A stretch of 64,000 nucleotides of DNA from Pigmentibacter ruber (GTDB lineage Bacteria; Bdellovibrionota_B; Oligoflexia; Silvanigrellales; Silvanigrellaceae): NCBI RefSeq assembly GCF_009792895.1, contig NZ_WSSC01000003.1, forward strand, positions 434,001 to 498,000, in the 5' to 3' direction. The position numbers and the translations under genes are program-made. The number at the start of each line of letters is the position of its first letter. Positions within the stretch are counted from its first letter, which is position 1. A model generated the notes under the pieces. The model had not been told where the DNA came from. It did no database searches and saw nothing but the letters and a program-made list of their open reading frames with translations. Shown here piece after piece: positions 57,716 through 64,000 of this stretch.

Positions 57716-57762
57716 CAAACCTCATGTATTAATTAATGACAAAATTTAATTATTGAGGTTTG
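57716..57762 (+). promoter_or_regulatory. Inverted repeat that can hide the ribosome site of the next gene
   Basis: CAAACCTCA (57716-57724) pairs perfectly with TGAGGTTTG (57754-57762) across 29 bases. The GAGG of the second arm is the Shine-Dalgarno for ATG 57764. Confidence 0.55.
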
Positions 57763-57763
57763 T

Positions 57764-58393
57764 ATGCGTAAAACAATACTATATCTATTAATATTTTCTT
57801 TGTTTCCTCTAATTCTAAAAGAGGAAGTATTTGCTGAAACAAATTATTTACCTCCTGACCCATTTTTGATTATTAGTGATAATAATGACTTATCTAATGC
57901 AGATGAAATAGCTAATAAAATTTCTCAATTACAAGAACAAAATAAAAAGATGCGATCAAAAGTTTTAACTTTGCAAGATTTACTCATTGCAAAATATAAA
58001 GATAGAATAGAACTTAAAGTAGAAGTAATATCAAAAAATAGTGAAAGAGAATTACCACAATTTGGCGTAATTGAACTATCAGCAACTATAAATAACATTT
58101 CACTAATACATTACAACAAACCAATTTTTTTTGATAAAAAAATATTTTTGCCAATATTTAGCGGTCCTCTACCATTAGGGACATATAAGATAAAAGTATA
58201 TGGAATAGTTGGTCAGTTTAATAATAATTGGCCTTATGTATTGCCTCAAGGAAAATGGAAAGTCGAAAAAGAAATAGAAATTATAGGATCTTTAAGTTCC
58301 CCAATTCATGATATAAAAATTGTTTTAAGACAAAATAGTATAACAAAACTACCTGAACTAATAACTGAGGATGAAGAACAAAAAGGAAATTAA
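57764..58393 (+). CDS. Secreted protein, first of a three-gene set
   Basis: 209 residues. Signal peptide ends EVFA. A short coiled-coil segment (ADEIANKISQLQEQNKKMRS) is followed by a beta sandwich (IELKVEVIS, FGVIELSATINNISL, GTYKIKVYGIVG). No family recognised. The stop is 2 bases before the next gene, which shares an exported, repeat-rich character, so the three form an operon. It could be a partner of the larger repeat proteins in a periplasmic complex. Confidence 0.65.
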   Translation: MRKTILYLLIFSLFPLILKEEVFAETNYLPPDPFLIISDNNDLSNADEIANKISQLQEQNKKMRSKVLTLQDLLIAKYKDRIELKVEVISKNSERELPQFGVIELSATINNISLIHYNKPIFFDKKIFLPIFSGPLPLGTYKIKVYGIVGQFNNNWPYVLPQGKWKVEKEIEIIGSLSSPIHDIKIVLRQNSITKLPELITEDEEQKGN

Positions 58394-58395
58394 TA

Positions 58396-60912
58396 ATGAA
58401 AAAAATAATTAAAATATTCATTATTTTTTTTCTATTTAAATTAAATGCATTTTCAATTGAATTAAGTGATTCGGAAAAAAATATTTTTCAAGACAATGAA
58501 ACTATAAGAGTAAAACAATGGAATTATATTCAGACAGTTAATACAAAACTAGAAATTCTGCGGAGCAGTATTTTAGGTATTTCTTATCTGTCAAATGTTT
58601 ATGACCCAAATTCTAAACATTACAAAAAAGAAAAAACACCTCTTGGTTTAAGTAATGATCCTATTAGAGTTAAATTAAATTTAATTAAAGCACAAGATCA
58701 CATGTATCTAGGAGACTACTTAGCAGCAATAGAAATAATTGAAAGAGAATTAAAAAACATTGACCCTAGAAATAGAAATTATATTTCATGGGCATATAAA
58801 ATACTCTTTCAATCCAATAGAATTCTAAAAAATCATAATAAATCAACGGAAATATGTATAAAAATGCTTTATATTGGAGGTTCTGAAGAAAATCTATTTC
58901 CAGATAAGTTTAAATTAGCTTGTTCAAATGAATTTATTAATGAAGCAATGATTTTAAATAAAAATAAAGATTATGACAGTTTTAAAGAAAAACTTATAAT
59001 ATGGTCTAACTCCCCAATAGTAAAAAATGATTCTAAGTTTATGGTTTTGAGTTCAGCATATATTGCTTTATGTTATAGACAAATATATTCAGATAATTCA
59101 TTTGCAATAAAATATTTGCAAGAAGCAATTAGTCATACAAAAGTAGGAAATAGTCTAATTGGCAGATCTTATCTTGTCCTAGCTTTACTTCTTTATGAAA
59201 AAGAGAGGAAAGAAGAAGCATTGTCGCTTATTCGATATCTTTCTGGTGATTTTAAAGGGTATGGTGAAAATGTAAAATATTTTGAAACAGATGAAACAAC
59301 TAAAGTGCTTGCAAGAATTTGTTTAGCTAGATTTCATGCTTCTATGTTTAATTTACTTGCTTCAGAGAATTGGTATAGAGATGTGTTAGATGAAGAAAAT
59401 GTTACTGGGTATAAAATAGATGTTCAAGAAAAATTAAAAGTTCAATTAGAATTTTCACATGTTTTATATTTACAAAAAAAATTCAAAGAAAGTGCCATTG
59501 AGTATAAAAAATCTATTGAGAAAATTTCTGGTGATCTAAATATAATTTTCGAAGATAATCCTCAGAATAGATCGAATAAAATGAGATTATCAAAATTTAT
59601 TCTTGCAAAAATACTATCAAAAAAAGAAGTAAAAAATAATGATTCTAAATTATTATTACTAGAATTATATGGTGATGTATTAGCTGATTTGGAGTTTTTA
59701 GAAAAAATTAAGAAAAAAAATACAGATAGTAACAATGAACAGATAGAGAATATTCTCGCATTATCAAGTTTAGCTGAGGAATACGGTATTGAGACTAAAC
59801 TTGTAACTACGGCGTCATCATTTAGAAGGGCGTATTATAATTTAGAAAATGAGTTAAAATACATTCGTTCTGATTTAGCAAATGCAATTAATGTGAATGA
59901 CTTGGCCTATAGTGGAATTCTTGAGGCAAGAGCGATTTCTTCTTTAACAAAAGTTGATTCAATCCTTGATTCATTTAAAGAGCTTGTATTAAATTTAGAT
60001 ATTCTTGAATTTCAATTATGGGACAATGAAAAATCTGGAAATAAATTTGCAATTAACAATAGGTATGAACTACTGAAAAGGTTATCATCAATTAATGATG
60101 AGATTAGTAAATATAAATTAAAAAGAGAAATAGAAGATAAAGTTTTTTCTCCAAAATTCCCAAATTCATTAAAAATATTAAATAGCAATATAAATAACTT
60201 GAATGCTGAATTATCAGGGTTAAAATTTTTATTTACATTAAACAATAATAAAATACCTGAAAAAGTTCAGCTTGAAGATATTGAGATACTAGAAAAATCA
60301 TTTGCAACGTATTCCGTCTATAAAATGGAAGAGGAACTTTTAAAAAATACGATTGAAGAAAGAATATTTCAAATTTCTAGGAGCTTAAAGCCAACAGCTA
60401 ATTTACTATTTGAGAAAAAATTTTCTTCTTTAGATGATACCTTTAAATCAATATATTCATTGCACCAAAAAAATAAGGTAAGATCTTATTCAATCGGTGA
60501 AATTGAAATAGAAGAGGCAACTAGAAATACTTGGTTGAGCTTATTTGCAACTTTAAAACAATTGGAAATAGCAATAAATCAAGTAAAAGATAGAATTATT
60601 TATGAGAGAAAAGAAGTTTTAGAAATGATAAATGAAATAAATAATCACTTATTAAAAACAGAAAAAGAGAATGTAGATTTAAGTAAAAAAATTATAAGAG
60701 AGTATAATTCAATTTCTATTGAGTTAGCTAATTTACTTTTTCCACGAATAAAACAATTTAAAGATTACATTAACATTGCATTAGCTAACTATTCAGAAGA
60801 AAATGTTTCATTAGCAAAAGATAATAATGAGAAAATTAAAGAAGCAGCAGAACAAAGAGAAATTTGGATAGATACTTTGATAAAATCAGTGCAAATGGAT
60901 TTAATGAGATGA
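58396..60912 (+). CDS. Secreted helical repeat (TPR-like) protein
   Basis: 838 residues with a signal peptide (IIKIFIIFFLFKLNAFS). The first 400 residues contain TPR-like helix pairs, for example AQDHMYLGDYLAAIEIIERE and IALCYRQIYSDNSFAIKYLQ. The second half is a long charged helical region with coiled-coil potential (AINQVKDRIIYERKEVLEMI, then INNHLLKTEKENVDL). Expected to be periplasmic. AAAGGA precedes the ATG. It is coupled to the next gene by an ATGA overlap. Glt/gliding or other trans-envelope scaffold proteins look like this, but no specific match is claimed. Confidence 0.7.
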   Translation: MKKIIKIFIIFFLFKLNAFSIELSDSEKNIFQDNETIRVKQWNYIQTVNTKLEILRSSILGISYLSNVYDPNSKHYKKEKTPLGLSNDPIRVKLNLIKAQDHMYLGDYLAAIEIIERELKNIDPRNRNYISWAYKILFQSNRILKNHNKSTEICIKMLYIGGSEENLFPDKFKLACSNEFINEAMILNKNKDYDSFKEKLIIWSNSPIVKNDSKFMVLSSAYIALCYRQIYSDNSFAIKYLQEAISHTKVGNSLIGRSYLVLALLLYEKERKEEALSLIRYLSGDFKGYGENVKYFETDETTKVLARICLARFHASMFNLLASENWYRDVLDEENVTGYKIDVQEKLKVQLEFSHVLYLQKKFKESAIEYKKSIEKISGDLNIIFEDNPQNRSNKMRLSKFILAKILSKKEVKNNDSKLLLLELYGDVLADLEFLEKIKKKNTDSNNEQIENILALSSLAEEYGIETKLVTTASSFRRAYYNLENELKYIRSDLANAINVNDLAYSGILEARAISSLTKVDSILDSFKELVLNLDILEFQLWDNEKSGNKFAINNRYELLKRLSSINDEISKYKLKREIEDKVFSPKFPNSLKILNSNINNLNAELSGLKFLFTLNNNKIPEKVQLEDIEILEKSFATYSVYKMEEELLKNTIEERIFQISRSLKPTANLLFEKKFSSLDDTFKSIYSLHQKNKVRSYSIGEIEIEEATRNTWLSLFATLKQLEIAINQVKDRIIYERKEVLEMINEINNHLLKTEKENVDLSKKIIREYNSISIELANLLFPRIKQFKDYINIALANYSEENVSLAKDNNEKIKEAAEQREIWIDTLIKSVQMDLMR

Positions 60913-63900
60913 ATATTTTTAAATCATTTATAATTTTAAACATATTTTTATTTTTCCCAATAAAAGCAGAAGATTTATTTATTCCAAAGTTTAATGCAGA
61001 ACCATTTTTATATACGCTCTCAGATGAGATAAATTTTAAAAATGACAGACAATTAAATAATATTTACCGTGATTTATTTGAATTACATTTTAATACTTGG
61101 AAGACAGAATTTCAAAGACATACTGAAGATATTAGAAAGAAATATAATAATTTAGATAATGAAAAAAAAGATGAAAATAATAAAATAATCGATGAAGAAA
61201 TAAAAAATGAAATAATAAAATTAAACGAAGTTATAAATGAAAAAAATAATAATCAAACATATGCTGAAGCATGCTTTAAATTAGCATTATATTCGTATGT
61301 TAATAAACAGATTGATGCTGAAAAAGCCAGATTTTTAATTGATGATGGACTCAAAGAATTAAAAAATTATAAAGAAAATATTAAGCTATATATAAGAATG
61401 AATTTATTAGCAGGAGATCTTGCTTTAATATCCGAGAGATTTTTAGAAGCAAAAAATTACTACATAAGTATAATAACGAAAGAACTTGATAAAAGTGAAT
61501 TTAGAGAAGAAATTATTCGAGCTTATATTGGCTTAGGTGATAGTGAATTTGAAACATTTCATTTTCAAGAAGCAAAAACCGCTTATTCTAAAGGATTAGA
61601 TTTTAGTCAAAGCTTTATTGCATACTCTGAAAATAAATATTCTTTGTTACTAGCAGAAATAAAATTAAGATTAATTTGGTCTTCTTATAGAAATGCTGAA
61701 TATGACTTGGCTTTCAACTTTACTCAAGAATTTGCACGAGAAAAGGGACAATACGAAAATTTAATTGCAAAAAAAGTCTTTGATGATGTAATTAGAGTTG
61801 GTGCGTTATCAATGTTTGAGTCAAAGAAAAAAGAAAATTATTTGAAGCTTTCTAAAGATAAATCAGCAGGAGATTTTGGAAAAAAGATAATAATAAGTTC
61901 CTTTTATTACTTCACTGCAGCAGGATATCCAAATGAAGTTGAAAACATTGCAAAGGAAATTGAAAGAGATTTTTTTTCTTCAAGGCTTTTGCCCGATTTT
62001 ATTAAAAGTAGATTAGTAGCATTAGCAAAAGCTGAGAATTTAAATAAGTATAACGAACTAGCTTATTATGGAACTGCATTTATTGCAAAAGATTCATTAT
62101 GGAAAAGTAGATTTAAATTATCCGAATCAGAAGAAGAAAATAGAAAAGAAATGATTGAAAATTTATCACTTCAAGCAGGTCAATATTATTTTAATCTTGG
62201 ATTAGCAACAAAATCTAGAAGTGAATTTTTAAAGAGCGCACAAATTTATCATTCAAGAATAATTGAAAACTTTTCAGAAGATCTAAGAGGTGTATTATTT
62301 CAATCATATGGTAATGCTTTGTTTATGGCGAAGGATTATAATGAAGCTTGGCTAGCTACCGAAGAAAGTTTAAAGTACCCGTTGGATGAATTTAGTTTAA
62401 AACTTTCTTGGTTTCAATTAGTAAACATAGGTAAAGAACAGAGTTCTGAAGTTACAAATGTTAAATCGGTTGAATTTGAAAAATATGAAAAATCTGTTGA
62501 TGGTTTTATAGCTCATTTTCCACTTTATTCAATTGCTAGAAATTTCTTATTTGAATTTGCTAAGCGTTGTGAAATACTTAGCGACTATGAAACTGCAAAA
62601 ATTAAATATGAAAAAATTTTGTCCTTACCATCTTTAGAAAGTAATGAACAGGCACAAGAAGAAAAAGATAGAGTAAGTTTAAATTTGGCTAACTTACTAA
62701 AGAAAATGAATATAGAAAATTCCAGCATAACTGATGGAGCCGGTTCTTTAGAAAAAATAGCTAAAGAATATTCTGTTTCATCTCAAGTTATGTCTGTGGT
62801 TAAAATTACTAATTACGCATTAGCTATTGAATATGCAAAATTTATAAAAGAAAAAGGAGATCTTTTTAATTCTGCAAAATTTTTGGAATTATGGGGAAAA
62901 AATTATAATACAAATGACCATGCAGGTGAAGTTTTAGAGCAGTCAATAAAAGAATTCGCAATTCTCCAAAAATGGGAACAAGTGAATAATGTAGCTAGTT
63001 ATTTCATCGCTAATAGAAAAGATGACATAAGAATTAATGAAATTATGTACTGGAAAGCAAGAGCTATTGATGCATTACTTCAGTTTTCAAGTGCTGCAAA
63101 TTATTATATTATAAGTGCTAATAGTAAAAATACTTTTCCAGATATAAATTCAAAAATATTTGCTATAAAAAGAGCAATCGACATTCTGCAAATGGTAAAA
63201 GATGATGAAAAAATTCCCGAATTATTAGAAAAATTATCATTACTTGAAAAATTAAGTAATGAAAAGAACTCAAATTATGAAGAAACAGAAATGCAATCAG
63301 CATATAATTACTTGAAAGAAAAAAAATATCAAGTTGCTAGTAAAATCTTTAAAAATATCCTTAAAAGAAAAAACTTAAATAAATATTCTTTGATTAATGC
63401 AAATATAGGTTTATTAACATCGAATTTATATATTAATAATTCAAGGAATGCATCAGAAAATCAATTTGATAAATATATTAAAGAATATATTATGAAAATA
63501 GAAGATATTAAATCAAAAAATTTATATCTTAAAAAATCTATATTGGTACTAAATGATTTTGATTATTCTAATTTTTTAAGAGAAAATGAAAAAAACTTTG
63601 ATGCATATAATTATCAAGCGGTAATTGCTATGGGAAAAAATAAAAAGTTTATAGAAAATAGAATTAAATACATAGAAAAATTGAATAATATTGATGATAT
63701 TCTGACAAAAACTTATTTGACTTATGGAAAAATGAGTTTAAAATTAAGTGATTCATATGCTTTATTATATAAATTTCAAGACAAAAAAGATATGTACCTA
63801 GCTGAAACAGATAAATTAAGGAATGAAGGAAAAAAATATTTATATTTATCTCTTTCTTATGCAAAAGAAAATATAAATAGTGATGAAAATATTGAATTAT

Positions 63901-64000
63901 CAGCTTTAATTTCAAGATTTGATAAGAGAAAATTTGCTGTAAACTTGTCTGCATCAATAGCTGATAAACAAAATTTCTTTGATATTTTAGAATATTTACC
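60909..64000 (+). CDS. Very large secreted TPR-like repeat protein, 3' end outside the window
   Basis: Starts at ATG 60909 inside the stop of the previous gene (ATGA) and stays open to the window end, over 1030 codons. Signal peptide ends FFPIKA. The body is TPR-like: LAGDLALISERFLEAKNYYI, IGLGDSEFETFHFQEAKTAY and YGNALFMAKDYNEAWLATEE. A charged helical segment (about residues 60-115) precedes the repeats. Probably periplasmic, working with the 838- and 209-residue products. Length and layout are like the giant TPR proteins of the gliding machinery, which is inference only. Confidence 0.8.
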   Translation, partial: MNIFKSFIILNIFLFFPIKAEDLFIPKFNAEPFLYTLSDEINFKNDRQLNNIYRDLFELHFNTWKTEFQRHTEDIRKKYNNLDNEKKDENNKIIDEEIKNEIIKLNEVINEKNNNQTYAEACFKLALYSYVNKQIDAEKARFLIDDGLKELKNYKENIKLYIRMNLLAGDLALISERFLEAKNYYISIITKELDKSEFREEIIRAYIGLGDSEFETFHFQEAKTAYSKGLDFSQSFIAYSENKYSLLLAEIKLRLIWSSYRNAEYDLAFNFTQEFAREKGQYENLIAKKVFDDVIRVGALSMFESKKKENYLKLSKDKSAGDFGKKIIISSFYYFTAAGYPNEVENIAKEIERDFFSSRLLPDFIKSRLVALAKAENLNKYNELAYYGTAFIAKDSLWKSRFKLSESEEENRKEMIENLSLQAGQYYFNLGLATKSRSEFLKSAQIYHSRIIENFSEDLRGVLFQSYGNALFMAKDYNEAWLATEESLKYPLDEFSLKLSWFQLVNIGKEQSSEVTNVKSVEFEKYEKSVDGFIAHFPLYSIARNFLFEFAKRCEILSDYETAKIKYEKILSLPSLESNEQAQEEKDRVSLNLANLLKKMNIENSSITDGAGSLEKIAKEYSVSSQVMSVVKITNYALAIEYAKFIKEKGDLFNSAKFLELWGKNYNTNDHAGEVLEQSIKEFAILQKWEQVNNVASYFIANRKDDIRINEIMYWKARAIDALLQFSSAANYYIISANSKNTFPDINSKIFAIKRAIDILQMVKDDEKIPELLEKLSLLEKLSNEKNSNYEETEMQSAYNYLKEKKYQVASKIFKNILKRKNLNKYSLINANIGLLTSNLYINNSRNASENQFDKYIKEYIMKIEDIKSKNLYLKKSILVLNDFDYSNFLRENEKNFDAYNYQAVIAMGKNKKFIENRIKYIEKLNNIDDILTKTYLTYGKMSLKLSDSYALLYKFQDKKDMYLAETDKLRNEGKKYLYLSLSYAKENINSDENIELSALISRFDKRKFAVNLSASIADKQNFFDILEYL

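Noticed and set aside
63664-63957. 97-residue minus-strand frame
   Set aside because: Lies opposite the large repeat protein, whose frame is open with clear protein-like composition.
1-64000. CRISPR arrays, insertion sequences, prophage genes
   Set aside because: No regular direct repeats with spacers, no transposase or phage structural genes were seen.

Overview
This window is AT-rich DNA from a Gram-negative bacterium. It carries LptD, the TamB and Omp85 (TamA/BamA-type) pair, lipoproteins, an outer-membrane barrel protein, FtsH, PNPase, DnaB and AccD. The low GC, mitochondrial-type aconitase, Fis-type regulator, HD-GYP protein and large periplasmic repeat proteins fit the Bdellovibrionota/Oligoflexia (Silvanigrella-like) group best. 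That placement is an inference from gene content and was not tested by phylogeny. The bases at both ends lie inside genes: ftsH on the left and a repeat protein on the right.

Layout. 1-5.8 kb: 3' end of ftsH with a strong terminator, then a folP - HAD phosphatase - MalY-type aminotransferase run and an MdfA-like efflux gene. 6-9.1 kb: a secreted cysteine-peptidase-like protein and aconitase on the minus strand. 9.3-9.6 kb: two different tRNA-Glu(TTC) genes. 9.6-15.3 kb: an accessory-looking block with a HAD enzyme, a large secreted toxin-like protein, a lipoprotein, an ELM1-like protein and a periplasmic solute-binding protein behind a G8 tract. 15.3-21.4 kb: HD-GYP, dnaB, Fis-like regulator, ychF and nth. 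21.4-30 kb: two membrane phosphotransferase/sulfatase-fold enzymes coupled to nth, an AbiEi-like regulator, tRNA-Gly and a nucleotide-pyrophosphatase-like lipoprotein. 30-37 kb: a 58-codon gene, tRNA-Gln, amidohydrolase, a secreted protein, an alpha/beta hydrolase and a kinase-like protein with an internal 7-residue repeat. 37-43.6 kb: pnp with a structured leader, def, cytochrome c, a barrel protein, an M23 peptidase and tRNA-Arg. 43.7-56.5 kb: envelope biogenesis, with accD-folC-lptD on minus and tamB-omp85 on plus. 56.6-64 kb: dus and a three-gene set of secreted repeat proteins that runs off the end.

The main theme is the cell envelope. LptD delivers LPS and TamB/Omp85 serve outer-membrane assembly or lipid transport. 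The sulfatase-fold proteins have Thr at the nucleophile position and probably modify lipids or glycans. The last cluster probably builds a periplasmic complex. The most unusual items are the kinase-like protein at 34.9-36.5 kb, the helical insertion in LptD, the interleaved stems upstream of pnp, the ribosome-site hairpin at 57.7 kb and the secreted repeat-protein cluster at the right edge. No insertion sequence, prophage or CRISPR array was seen.
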